This document shows positions 26,239 through 33,771 of a stretch of 37,569 bases of DNA, piece by piece (positions within the stretch are counted from its first letter, which is position 1; the number at the start of each line of letters is the position of its first letter). Made by a program: the position numbers and the translations under genes. The notes below the pieces were generated by a model. The model was not told the DNA's origin. It ran no database searches and saw only the letters and a list, made by a program, of their open reading frames with translations. Source of the DNA: CAYXGZ01 sp964464755 (GTDB taxonomy: Bacteria; Planctomycetota; MHYJ01; JACPRB01); NCBI GenBank assembly GCA_964464755.1, contig CAYXGZ010000036.1, forward strand, positions 1-37,569, read 5' to 3'.

Positions 26239-27150
26239 ATGGAAAAGAAGATCTCGATCCTCGGGGTTCCGCTCGACCTCGGCGCCAACCGCCGCGGCGT
26301 CGACATGGGCCCCAGCGCGCTGCGGGTGACCGGCCTCGCCGACCGCCTGCGGAAGATCGGCCTCGACGTCGAGGACCTCGGCGACGTCGACGTGCCGCTG
26401 CCCGAGGAGTGCTCGGTCGGCGCGAAGAACATGAAGTACGCCGACGCGATCAAGGCCGTCTGCCAGGACCTCCACGCCGCCGCCCTCAAGGTCCACAAGC
26501 GGGGCCGCGTCCCCGTCGCCCTCGGAGGCGACCACTCGATCGCGATGGGCTCCATCGCCGCGACCGCGGGCTTCCACCGGGAGTCGAAGCGCAAGATCGG
26601 CGTCATCTGGTTCGACGCGCACGGCGACATGAACACGCCCGAGTCCACGAACACGGGCAACGTGCACGGCATGCCGCTCTCGCACGTCCTGGGGATGGGC
26701 GACCCCGGCCTCGCGGGCATCGGCGGCTTCTCGCCGAAGGTCGACCCCGAGAACTGCTGCCTCGTCGGCATCCGCGACCTCGACGAGCGGGAGCGCGGCC
26801 TCATCAAGGGCAGCGGGATCCGGATCTTCACGATGAAGGACATCGACACGCACGGCGCCGCCGCGGTGATCCGCAAGGCGATCTCCGCCGCGGGGAAGGG
26901 CACCGCCGGGATCCACGTGAGCTTCGACATCGACTCCTGCGACCCCTCGGTCGCGCCGGGGGTCGGCACGCCGAAGAAGGGCGGGCTGGACTACCGCGAG
27001 GCCCACCTCTGCCTCGAGATGATCGCGGATTCCGGCAAGCTCCTGGCGCTCGACATGGTCGAGATCAACCCGATCTTCGACAACCGCAACCACACGGCCG
27101 AGTTCGCCTCGGAGCTCATCCTCAGCGCGCTGGGGAAACGGATCTTCTGA
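26239..27150 (+). CDS. rocF: Arginase
   Basis: A 303-residue ureohydrolase that splits arginine to ornithine and urea. All six manganese ligands are present: His99 in GGDHS, Asp126/His128/Asp130 in WFDAHGDMN, and Asp230/Asp232 in SFDIDSCDPSVAPG. The spacing and the SFDIDSCDPS form favour arginase over agmatinase or formimidoylglutamase, and the length is typical of bacterial arginases. It starts with ATG 26239 behind a TATAAT box, so it is not necessarily co-transcribed with the aminopeptidase 27 bases upstream. The glycosyltransferase gene follows with no gap. Confidence 0.93.
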   Translation: MEKKISILGVPLDLGANRRGVDMGPSALRVTGLADRLRKIGLDVEDLGDVDVPLPEECSVGAKNMKYADAIKAVCQDLHAAALKVHKRGRVPVALGGDHSIAMGSIAATAGFHRESKRKIGVIWFDAHGDMNTPESTNTGNVHGMPLSHVLGMGDPGLAGIGGFSPKVDPENCCLVGIRDLDERERGLIKGSGIRIFTMKDIDTHGAAAVIRKAISAAGKGTAGIHVSFDIDSCDPSVAPGVGTPKKGGLDYREAHLCLEMIADSGKLLALDMVEINPIFDNRNHTAEFASELILSALGKRIF

Positions 27151-28416
27151 GTGGCGAGGTTCCTGCTCCACACGGCCGGGTCGCTCGGCGACCTCCACCC
27201 GTTCCTCGCGATCGGCGCGGGGCTCCGCGGGCGCGGTCACGAGGCGGCGATCGCCACGTCGCCCCGGTACCGGGCGCGCGTCGAGGCCGCGGGGCTGCGC
27301 ATGGTGCCGATCCGGCCGGACCTCGATCCCGAGGACCCGGCGATCGTCGCGCTGGCCATCGACCCCGACAAGGGCTCCGAGAACGTGTTCCGCGAGTTCG
27401 TGATGCCCGCCCTGCGGCCGGCCTACGAGGACCTCGCCGCCGCGGCGCCGGCGCACGACGTGCTCGTCTCGCACCCGATCACGCTCGCCGGGCCGCTGGT
27501 CGGGGAGAAGACCGGGATGCCCTGGGCCTCGGTCGTGCTGTCGCCGATCTCGTTCATGTCCGTCCACGAGCAGATCGTGTTCTCCGGGCACCCGGTCGTC
27601 ACGGCCCTGTCGGCCTTCGGCCCGCTGCGCCGCGTGGTCCGGGCGCTCGGCCGGGCGATGACGCGGCCCTGGATCCGCGACGTGGCGGTGTTCCGCCGCG
27701 AGCTGGGCCTGCCGCCGGGCGCGCACCCGATCTTCGAGGGCCAGCACTCGCCGCACCTCGTGCTCGCGGCCTTCTCGAGGGCGCTGTCCTCGCCGTTGCC
27801 GGACTGGCCGGCCAACGCGGTGCAGACCGGGTTCTGCGTCTACGACGGCCGGAGCGGGACCGCGTCGCTGCCGCCCGACCTCGCGGCGTTCCTGGACGCG
27901 GGGGAGCCGCCGCTCGTGTTCACGCTGGGCTCGTCGGCGGTCCACGACGCGGGGTCGTTCTTCGTCGAGAGCGCCGCGGCGGCCCGGGCGCTGGGGCGCC
28001 GGGCGGTCTTCGTGGCGGGCGATCGCCGGCCGGCGCCGCCGGGGCCGGACATCCACGTCGCGGGCTACGTGCCGTACTCGCTGCTCTTCCCGAGGGCGGC
28101 GGCGGTCGTGTCGTCCGCGGGGGTCGGGACGGTGGGGCAGGTGCTGGCCGCGGGCGTGCCGGCCGTGTTCTGCTGCTACGGCAACGACCAGGAGGACAAC
28201 GCGGCGCGGGTGCGGCGGCTCGGGACGGGCGTCGGCCTGCCGAAGAAGCGCTACCGGGCCGACCGCGTGGTCCAGGCGTTGTCCGGATTGCTGGCCCCCG
28301 GGGTCCGGGCCCGGGCGGAGCAGGTGCGGCGGGAGGTCGTCGCCGAGCCGGGCGTCGCGGCGGCGTGCGACGCTCTCGTCCAACTCGCGGGGCGCGGTCT
28401 ACGTACCATTAGCTGA
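27151..28416 (+). CDS. GT1-family (UGT/MGT-like) glycosyltransferase
   Basis: A 421-residue GT-B-fold enzyme. The N-terminal domain has the acceptor-side start FLLHTAGSLGDLHPFLAIG. The C-terminal nucleotide-sugar site reads SSAGVGTVGQVLAAGVPAV, then CCYGNDQEDNAARVRRLGTG, close to the UGT/macrolide-transferase signature (HGG-GT--E-L--GVP---P---DQ-NA). The canonical HGG is SAG here, and the sugar donor and acceptor (a lipid, sterol or natural product) are unknown. GTG 27151 begins immediately after the arginase stop, so the pair is translationally coupled. Confidence 0.9.
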   Translation: MARFLLHTAGSLGDLHPFLAIGAGLRGRGHEAAIATSPRYRARVEAAGLRMVPIRPDLDPEDPAIVALAIDPDKGSENVFREFVMPALRPAYEDLAAAAPAHDVLVSHPITLAGPLVGEKTGMPWASVVLSPISFMSVHEQIVFSGHPVVTALSAFGPLRRVVRALGRAMTRPWIRDVAVFRRELGLPPGAHPIFEGQHSPHLVLAAFSRALSSPLPDWPANAVQTGFCVYDGRSGTASLPPDLAAFLDAGEPPLVFTLGSSAVHDAGSFFVESAAAARALGRRAVFVAGDRRPAPPGPDIHVAGYVPYSLLFPRAAAVVSSAGVGTVGQVLAAGVPAVFCCYGNDQEDNAARVRRLGTGVGLPKKRYRADRVVQALSGLLAPGVRARAEQVRREVVAEPGVAAACDALVQLAGRGLRTIS

Positions 28417-28432
28417 ACCCGGAGGCTCCCGA

Positions 28433-30226
28433 ATGCGTCACCTCGTCCTCTCCGCCGTCGCGGTCGCCGCGCTGGCCGTCCTCGGCGCCCCGTCCTGGGC
28501 CGACGTCTACGTCAAGAAGACCGGCCAGGTCGTCGAGGGCAAGACCGTCAAGGCCTACCAGAAGAAGATCCCGGGCCAGGGCGGGCCGAAGACCTACTAC
28601 GTGGTGAAGCTGGAGGACGGCAAGGAGGAGGAGATCGCGGAGAAGGACCTCGCGTACATCGTGAAGGCCCGGCCCTCGTGGGAGGTCCGCGCCGAGAACC
28701 AGGCCTGGTACGCGAAGGAGTCCGCCGCGGTGAAGGAGGGCTGGACGGCCCGCCTCGCCTTCGCCAAGAAGGTGCGGGACAAGAAGCACCTGGACGCCGA
28801 GGCCGAGAAGGAGTTCAAGAAGGCCTACGAGCTCCGCCGGCCGGAGATCAAGGACGACATCGAGGGCCACACGGCCGTCGCGCGCGAGCTGGAGTCCTCG
28901 TGGGAGCTCTACGAGGAGGCCAAGCAGGAGTGGCGCTGGGTCTACTCGAAACGGAAGGAGTCCTGCGACGCGCCGGGCAAGTTCGTGTCCCTCGCCAAGT
29001 GGTGCATCGACGAGGGCCTCTACGACGAGGCGGCGGAGGCCTACGGCGAGGCCCTGAAGCTGAACGAGAAGTTCACGGACGCGCTCAAGGGGCAGCGGCG
29101 CCTCGAGCACATGCCCAAGGTGAACAGCCAGTTCTACCGCTCGCTGACCTCCCGCCTCTCGATGATGGTCGGCCTGCTCGAGAGCAAGCGCAAGGGCGAC
29201 GGGTCGTTCGGCAGCGACATCAACGAGGCCGCGGTCCACGGCAAGCTCGGCATGACCTCGCTGACCGGGCTCGCGCTGCTCGCGAAGTGGGACTTCGCGG
29301 TGATGAAGGACGCCGCGGCGATGGACACCTGCCCGGCGTCGATCAAGGCCGTCATGCCCTTCATCTGCCTGAGCAACGAGAAGGGCAAGATCCCGGAGGA
29401 GGAGTCGAAGGACGTCTGGGGCCCGGTCTGGCGCCTGATGTTCCTCGCCCAGGCCTACCGGCACCAGGCGATCGGCGACACGCTGCGCAAGGCGATCGTG
29501 AAGCGCACGGAGGAGACGTTCGCGGAGCTGCGCTCGCTGGTCCGCCAGGACGGCGGCTGGGCCTACTACGAGTTCGTCCCCAACGGGATCACCTTCGTCA
29601 CGGCCTGCGCCATCGTGGCGATGGTGGACGCGAAGGAGGCGGGGCTCGCGATCGACGAGGCGATGCTGGCGCGGGCCTGCGACTCCGTGGCCCACGCGCG
29701 GGTCTCGAAGGGCCTCTACGGCTACCACTACGAGGGCGGCGGCGAGAGCGACGTGGGCTGCGCCGGGCGGAGCCCGCTCTGCGAGTACGCGTTGATCCGG
29801 GCGGGGAAGGGCGATGTGGAATCGCTCCAGGTCGCCGTGGACAACTTCTTCAAGCACCGGCACCTGCTCGAGGCGATCAAGGACCAGCCCGGGACGCACA
29901 TCGGCAAGGGCATGACGGCGCCGTACTACTACCTCTTCGGGCACTACTGGACGACGCGGGCGATCCACGCCCTGCCGCGCGAGAAGTGGACCGACTACTA
30001 CAAGAAGCTCCGCGACATCCTCGTGCGGAACATGAGGCCCAACGGCGAGCTCACGGACACGCCGCTCACGAAGGACAACGAGGTCTACGGCACCGCGTTC
30101 GGCGCGCTCTGGGCCTACCAGATCGCGATCGACGAGTGGCGGATGGAGAAGGACGACGACGAGCCGGCGAAGCCCGGCGACGCGCCGCCGTCGAGCCCGC
30201 CCGGCGAGAAGACGCCGACGAAGTGA
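28433..30226 (+). CDS. Secreted alpha/alpha-toroid protein (squalene-cyclase-like repeats)
   Basis: A 597-residue exported protein. A signal peptide ends near SWA-D24. A small beta-rich N-terminal segment precedes a charged, TPR-like helical region (AAEAYGEALKLNEKF). From about 240 a prenyltransferase/squalene-oxidase-type toroid begins, with LLESKRKGDGSFGSD and RQDGGWAYYEF. No lipid-cyclase DxDD motif is evident. A disordered Pro-rich tail closes the protein. The fold matches the C-terminal part of the anti-sigma fusion encoded at 18826, so both may bind similar ligands or partners. The start ATG follows GGAGG, with TACCAT 23 bases upstream as a likely -10. Confidence 0.75.
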   Translation: MRHLVLSAVAVAALAVLGAPSWADVYVKKTGQVVEGKTVKAYQKKIPGQGGPKTYYVVKLEDGKEEEIAEKDLAYIVKARPSWEVRAENQAWYAKESAAVKEGWTARLAFAKKVRDKKHLDAEAEKEFKKAYELRRPEIKDDIEGHTAVARELESSWELYEEAKQEWRWVYSKRKESCDAPGKFVSLAKWCIDEGLYDEAAEAYGEALKLNEKFTDALKGQRRLEHMPKVNSQFYRSLTSRLSMMVGLLESKRKGDGSFGSDINEAAVHGKLGMTSLTGLALLAKWDFAVMKDAAAMDTCPASIKAVMPFICLSNEKGKIPEEESKDVWGPVWRLMFLAQAYRHQAIGDTLRKAIVKRTEETFAELRSLVRQDGGWAYYEFVPNGITFVTACAIVAMVDAKEAGLAIDEAMLARACDSVAHARVSKGLYGYHYEGGGESDVGCAGRSPLCEYALIRAGKGDVESLQVAVDNFFKHRHLLEAIKDQPGTHIGKGMTAPYYYLFGHYWTTRAIHALPREKWTDYYKKLRDILVRNMRPNGELTDTPLTKDNEVYGTAFGALWAYQIAIDEWRMEKDDDEPAKPGDAPPSSPPGEKTPTK

Positions 30227-30244
30227 GCCCGGGGGTCCGTCGCG

Positions 30245-30877
30245 CTACCGCCCGGCCAGGATCTTCTTCAGCTCGGAGATCCTCCGCTCCACCATGCCGG
30301 AGTACGACGGGTCCTTCGCGGCCTCCTCGTACTCCACGAGCGCTTCCGGGAGGCGGCCCAGGGCCTCGAGGGAGCGGGCGAGGTCGTGGTGGACGGCCGC
30401 GGAGCCCGGGTGGACGCGGAGGTAGGCGCGGAAGTCGTCGGCGGCCTGGAGGAGGCGCGTCGAGCGCTCGTTGGGCTTGAGGTCGGGGTTGTTCTCGGCG
30501 TAGCGCAGCGCGTCGCGCCCGGAGCGGAGGCGGTCCTCGGCCTCGATCCGGGCGGGCGTGTCGTCCCGCGACGGCGGCGGCGGCGGCTTCGCGTCGAGGG
30601 CCATCTTCTCCCGGGCCGCCTCGAGCTCCCGCCGGCGGTCCTCGCCCCACCAGTGCAGGGCGGTCCAGGTGCTGCCGATCGCGACCAGGATCGCGGTCGT
30701 CGCGAGGACGCCCTGGAGGACGGGCACGACGCGGGAGGGGGCGGGGCGCAGGTAGCCGTAGGTCTCGGCGATCTCCCGCAGCGGCTTGCCGGTGCTCGCG
30801 GCCACCGCGCGGCACCGGGCCAGCTGCTCGGCGCTGAGCCGGGCGGCGGTCGCGTCGTCGTCGGGTGTCGTCGCCAT
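30245..30877 (-). CDS. Single-pass membrane protein with TPR domain
   Basis: A 210-residue protein: a cytoplasmic N-terminus of about 50 residues (LSAEQLARCRAVAASTGKPL), one membrane segment (about 50-72, VVPVLQGVLATTAILVAIGS), a charged linker with PPPPPS, and a C-terminal pair of TPR-like helices (SAAVHHDLARSLEALGRL, PEALVEYEEAAKDPSYSGMV). Function unknown; such proteins usually scaffold complexes. It is divergent from the ubiquitin-like cassette across 67 bases. TATGAT lies eight bases upstream of its ATG and no Shine-Dalgarno is visible. Confidence 0.75.
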   Translation of the reverse strand: MATTPDDDATAARLSAEQLARCRAVAASTGKPLREIAETYGYLRPAPSRVVPVLQGVLATTAILVAIGSTWTALHWWGEDRRRELEAAREKMALDAKPPPPPSRDDTPARIEAEDRLRSGRDALRYAENNPDLKPNERSTRLLQAADDFRAYLRVHPGSAAVHHDLARSLEALGRLPEALVEYEEAAKDPSYSGMVERRISELKKILAGR

Positions 30878-30944
30878 GGCGCGACATCATAGACGAAACC
30901 GGGGAAGCGTTCCCTTCCGGCGGTCCGCGTGGCATGATCCCCGC

Positions 30945-32105
30945 ATGGCCGACGACGTCCTCCTGATCGACGACCAGGACCGCTACGGGCGCTTCCGCCT
31001 CATCTCGTGGTGGCGCCAGGAGAAGCTCGCGGCCGCGAAGGTCCTCGTGGTGGGCGCGGGCGCGCTGGGCAACGAGGTGCTCAAGAACCTCGCGCTGCTC
31101 GGCGTGGGGCACGTCTTCATCATCGACTTCGACACGATCGAGTCCACGAACCTCACGCGCTCGGTCCTCTACCGGGAGGCGGACGCGGGGAAGCCCAAGG
31201 CGCTGCGCTCCGCGGAGGTCGTGCGCTCGCTGAACCCCGACGTCGCGGTCGCCGCGCTCAACGGGAACGTGATCACGGACCTGGGGCTCGGGGTCTTCGC
31301 GGAGATGGACGTCGTGATCGGCTGCCTGGACAACCGCGAGGCGCGGCTCTGGATCAACCGCCAGTGCTGGAAGGTCTCGCGGCCCTGGGTGGACGGGGCG
31401 ATCCAGGAGATCAGCGGCGTCGCGAAGGTCTTCGTGCCGCCGGCGAGCGCCTGCTACGAGTGCGCGATGACGGAGGCGGACTACCGGCTGATCAACCTGC
31501 GCTACTCCTGCCCGCTGCTCAAGCGCGAGGACGTGGCGGAGGGGAAGGTGCCGACGGCGCCGACGATCTCCTCGATCATCGCCGGGATCCAGACGCAGGA
31601 GGCGCTGAAGCTGGTGCACGGGATGGCCGTGAAGCCCGGCGCGGCGATGGTCTTCAACGGCGAGTCGAACAACTTCTACACGACCGCGTACCAGCGCCGG
31701 GAGGACTGCCTCTCGCACGAGACCTACCCGGTGCCGCAGGACGTCGGGCTCGGGGCCTCGGCGACGGCGCTGCAGCTCTTCGACGCCACGGGCACGGCGG
31801 CCATCGTGCTGGACCGGGACCTGCTGGTGGACCTGGAGTGCCGGGCCTGCGGGACGAAGACCGCGGTGATGAAGCCCCTGGCCTCGGTGGGGCACAAGCA
31901 GGGGCTCTGCCCGAGATGCGGGCAGGTGATGCGGGCGGAGATCCTGCACGAGGTGGGGCGGAAGGACGCGCTCGCGGCGCGGACGCTGCGGGAGCTGGGC
32001 GTCCCGCCCTTCGACATCGTGAAGCTGAAGACGGGGAAGGACCTGAAGGTCGTGCGGCTGGCGGGCGACCGCGCGGCGGCGCTCGACTGGCAGCGCGCGC
32101 GTTGA
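30945..32105 (+). CDS. E1-like ubiquitin-activating enzyme (ThiF/MoeB superfamily)
   Basis: A 386-residue adenylating enzyme predicted to activate the Ubl encoded next. The Rossmann loop VVGAGALGNEV (35-45), Asp61-x-Asp63, Asn69, Arg72, Lys83/Lys85 and Asp129 in GCLDN form the E1 ATP site. CYEC (170-173) and Cys189 in RYSCPLL occupy the crossover and catalytic-cysteine region, so Cys189 is the likely thioester residue. A C-terminal zinc ribbon has CRAC (299-302) and CPRC (322-325), followed by a small domain that may contact the E2. The N-terminus ADDVLLIDD is an acidic-hydrophobic motif shared with the E2 and JAMM proteins. ATG 30945 has CATGAT six bases upstream and no Shine-Dalgarno. Confidence 0.93.
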   Translation: MADDVLLIDDQDRYGRFRLISWWRQEKLAAAKVLVVGAGALGNEVLKNLALLGVGHVFIIDFDTIESTNLTRSVLYREADAGKPKALRSAEVVRSLNPDVAVAALNGNVITDLGLGVFAEMDVVIGCLDNREARLWINRQCWKVSRPWVDGAIQEISGVAKVFVPPASACYECAMTEADYRLINLRYSCPLLKREDVAEGKVPTAPTISSIIAGIQTQEALKLVHGMAVKPGAAMVFNGESNNFYTTAYQRREDCLSHETYPVPQDVGLGASATALQLFDATGTAAIVLDRDLLVDLECRACGTKTAVMKPLASVGHKQGLCPRCGQVMRAEILHEVGRKDALAARTLRELGVPPFDIVKLKTGKDLKVVRLAGDRAAALDWQRAR

Positions 32106-32131
32106 CACCCGCGACGACGGGGTGATACAAA
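32102..32131 (+). promoter_or_regulatory. Candidate internal sigma70-type promoter before the Ubl gene
   Basis: TTGACA (32102-32107, overlapping the E1 stop codon) and TACAAA (32126-32131, preceded by TGA) are 18 bases apart. A perfect -35 is rare by chance in such GC-rich DNA. It would give the Ubl, E2 and JAMM genes a second transcript with a leader of about 55 bases that includes a short GGACG-GGG-CGTCC hairpin. Not proven. Confidence 0.5.
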
Positions 32132-32194
32132 CGGAAGGTCGGTAACGGACGGGGCGTCCCGGCCGTCAGATCCGGTGACAGCCCAGGAGGCACC

Positions 32195-32473
32195 ATGGCG
32201 GACGGCGACGGAATCCAGGTCACGTTCCTCGACCAGACGGGCGCGAAGAGCGTCAAGGCGAAGATCTCGCCGACGGTCTCCGTGAAGAAGATCCTCCCGA
32301 ACATCATCACGAAGATGCAGCTCCCGGTCACGGCGCCCGACGGGACGCCGATGAGCTACTCGCTCGACCACAAGGAGGGCGGGAAGCGGCTCCAGGAGAA
32401 CCAGACGCTCCCCGAGGCCGGCGTGAAGGAGGGAGACCACCTGATCGTCTACCCGGAGATCGTGGCGGGCTAG
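32195..32473 (+). CDS. Ubiquitin-like beta-grasp modifier ending in glycine
   Basis: A 92-residue protein with a beta-grasp pattern: strand IQVTFLDQTG, strand SVKAKISPTV, helix SVKKILPNIITKMQL, then GKRLQENQTLPEAGVKEGDHLIV as the ubiquitin-like C-terminal strands (compare LIFAGKQLEDGRTLSDYNI in ubiquitin). It resembles the YukD/EsaB-type Ubl branch. It ends directly in ...IVAG with no residues after Gly92, so no proteolytic maturation is required. AGGAGG lies six bases upstream of the ATG, the strongest ribosome site in the cassette. The E2 ATG follows the TAG stop without a gap. The gene order identifies it as the modifier of the system. Confidence 0.88.
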   Translation: MADGDGIQVTFLDQTGAKSVKAKISPTVSVKKILPNIITKMQLPVTAPDGTPMSYSLDHKEGGKRLQENQTLPEAGVKEGDHLIVYPEIVAG

Positions 32474-33181
32474 ATGGACCTGCTCTCCACGCCGCGCAAC
32501 CGCCGGCTCCTCGCCGACTTCGAGGCGATGAAGGCGCTGCGCGACAACTCGTCGATCCTCGAGTTCCAGGGTCACGGCGACCCGCCGGAGCGCTACCTGG
32601 TCACGTTCCGCGGCAAGGGCCTCCTGCGCCGCAGCGAGACCGAGGGCGTCGAGGTGGCCGAGGTGCACCGGGTCGAGATCCGCCTCGGCATCGACTACCC
32701 GCGCAGCCGGCCGGACCTGCAGTGGCTGACGAGCATCTACCACCCGAACATCTCGGCGGTGGGCGCGGTCTGCCTGGGCGGCTACAGCACGAACTGGGTG
32801 CCGAGCCTGGGGCTCGCGGAGCTCTGCGAGATGCTCTGGGACATGGTGCGGATGCAGAACTTCGACCCGAAGAGCGCGTACAACTACGCCGCGGGGCGCT
32901 GGAGCGAGACGCAGACGCAGTACGACTTCCCGCTCGACCGGCGCAGCCTGCGCGACAAGCTGGGCAAGACGGTGGGGAACAACGTCATCAAGCTGGACCT
33001 GGCCGCCCCGAAGGGGGCCCCGGCGCCGGCCCCGCGGGAGGCGCCGCCGATCGTCAAGCCGCCCGAGGAGGACGTGATGTTCATCGGGGACGACTCCCCG
33101 GCGCCCGCGCCGGCCCGGCCCGCGGCGCGGCCCGCGCCCCCGCGCCGGCCGCCCGACGACGACGTGCTCATCATCCAGTAG
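32474..33181 (+). CDS. E2-like ubiquitin-conjugating enzyme with disordered motif-bearing tail
   Basis: A 235-residue protein. The UBC fold (about 8-150) keeps eukaryote-style active-site features: HPN at 90-92 (IYHPNIS), Cys100 in AVCLGGY, and downstream NWVPSLGLAELCEMLWDM, equivalent to the W-P-L segment after the E2 cysteine. It should accept the Ubl from E1 as a thioester. From about 178 the chain is a Pro/Ala-rich disordered tail carrying two acidic-hydrophobic motifs, EEDVMFIGDD (198-207) and the extreme C-terminus DDDVLIIQ (228-235). These resemble SUMO-interacting motifs and the E1 N-terminus. It is immediately downstream of the Ubl gene and two bases upstream of the JAMM gene. Confidence 0.92.
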   Translation: MDLLSTPRNRRLLADFEAMKALRDNSSILEFQGHGDPPERYLVTFRGKGLLRRSETEGVEVAEVHRVEIRLGIDYPRSRPDLQWLTSIYHPNISAVGAVCLGGYSTNWVPSLGLAELCEMLWDMVRMQNFDPKSAYNYAAGRWSETQTQYDFPLDRRSLRDKLGKTVGNNVIKLDLAAPKGAPAPAPREAPPIVKPPEEDVMFIGDDSPAPAPARPAARPAPPRRPPDDDVLIIQ

Positions 33182-33183
33182 GC

Positions 33184-33762
33184 ATGAGCGACATCGAGTT
33201 CGTCGAGACCGAGGAACTCCAGATCGCGGTCCCGGAGGAGCGGCTCATCCCGACCGAGGACCGGAGCAAGCGCGTCGAGCCGCTCGGCACCATCCAGGGC
33301 GACGACCTCCACGTCTTCCTCCGCGAGGAGACGCTGCGGGAGATCGTCGCGTACGCGAAGTCGAACGTGCAGCGCGAGCTCGGCGGCGCGCTGCCGGGCC
33401 GCTTCTACCAGTCGCGGGGCCGGCTCTGGGTGGAGATCCTGGGCTACATCAAGGCCGAGCACTACGAGAACACGGCGGCGAGCTTCAAGTTCACGCACCG
33501 GGCCTGGGAGGGGATGGAGCGGGAGAAGACGCGCCGCTTCGGCGAGGTCGGCTACGTCGGCTGGCAGCACACCCACCCCGGGTACGGGATCTTCCTCTCG
33601 GGGATGGACATGTTCATCCAGAACCACTTCTTCAACCTGCCGTACCAGGTGGCGCTCGTCGTGGACCCGAAGGCGGACACGCTCGGGTTCTTCCAGTGGA
33701 AGAACCGCAAGGTGGTGCCCTGCGGGTTTTTCTACATTTACGATTCGGGCGCGCGCCGCTAG
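33184..33762 (+). CDS. JAMM/MPN+ metalloprotease (Rpn11/CSN5-like deubiquitinase homologue)
   Basis: A 192-residue protein. An N-terminal extension of about 40 residues starts MSDIEFVETEE, another acidic-hydrophobic motif. The MPN+ domain has a complete zinc site: Glu65 (RELGG), H129-x-H131 (GWQHTHPGYG), Ser139 and Asp142 (FLSGMD). The stretch VGWQHTHPGYG-x2-LSGMD and the following ALVVDP are strikingly close to eukaryotic Rpn11 and CSN5 (VGWYHSHPGYGCWLSG-D, VVIDP). Because the Ubl already ends in Gly, the enzyme probably removes the modifier from targets rather than maturing it. It lies in the E1-Ubl-E2 operon. Confidence 0.93.
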   Translation: MSDIEFVETEELQIAVPEERLIPTEDRSKRVEPLGTIQGDDLHVFLREETLREIVAYAKSNVQRELGGALPGRFYQSRGRLWVEILGYIKAEHYENTAASFKFTHRAWEGMEREKTRRFGEVGYVGWQHTHPGYGIFLSGMDMFIQNHFFNLPYQVALVVDPKADTLGFFQWKNRKVVPCGFFYIYDSGARR

Positions 33763-33771
33763 GATCGGGGC

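Noticed and set aside
30786..30944. N-terminal extension of the E1-like protein from ATG 30786
   Set aside because: It overlaps the divergent TPR gene and is low-complexity Arg/Ser/Ala-rich. ATG 30945 gives a compact E1 preceded by a -10-like hexamer.
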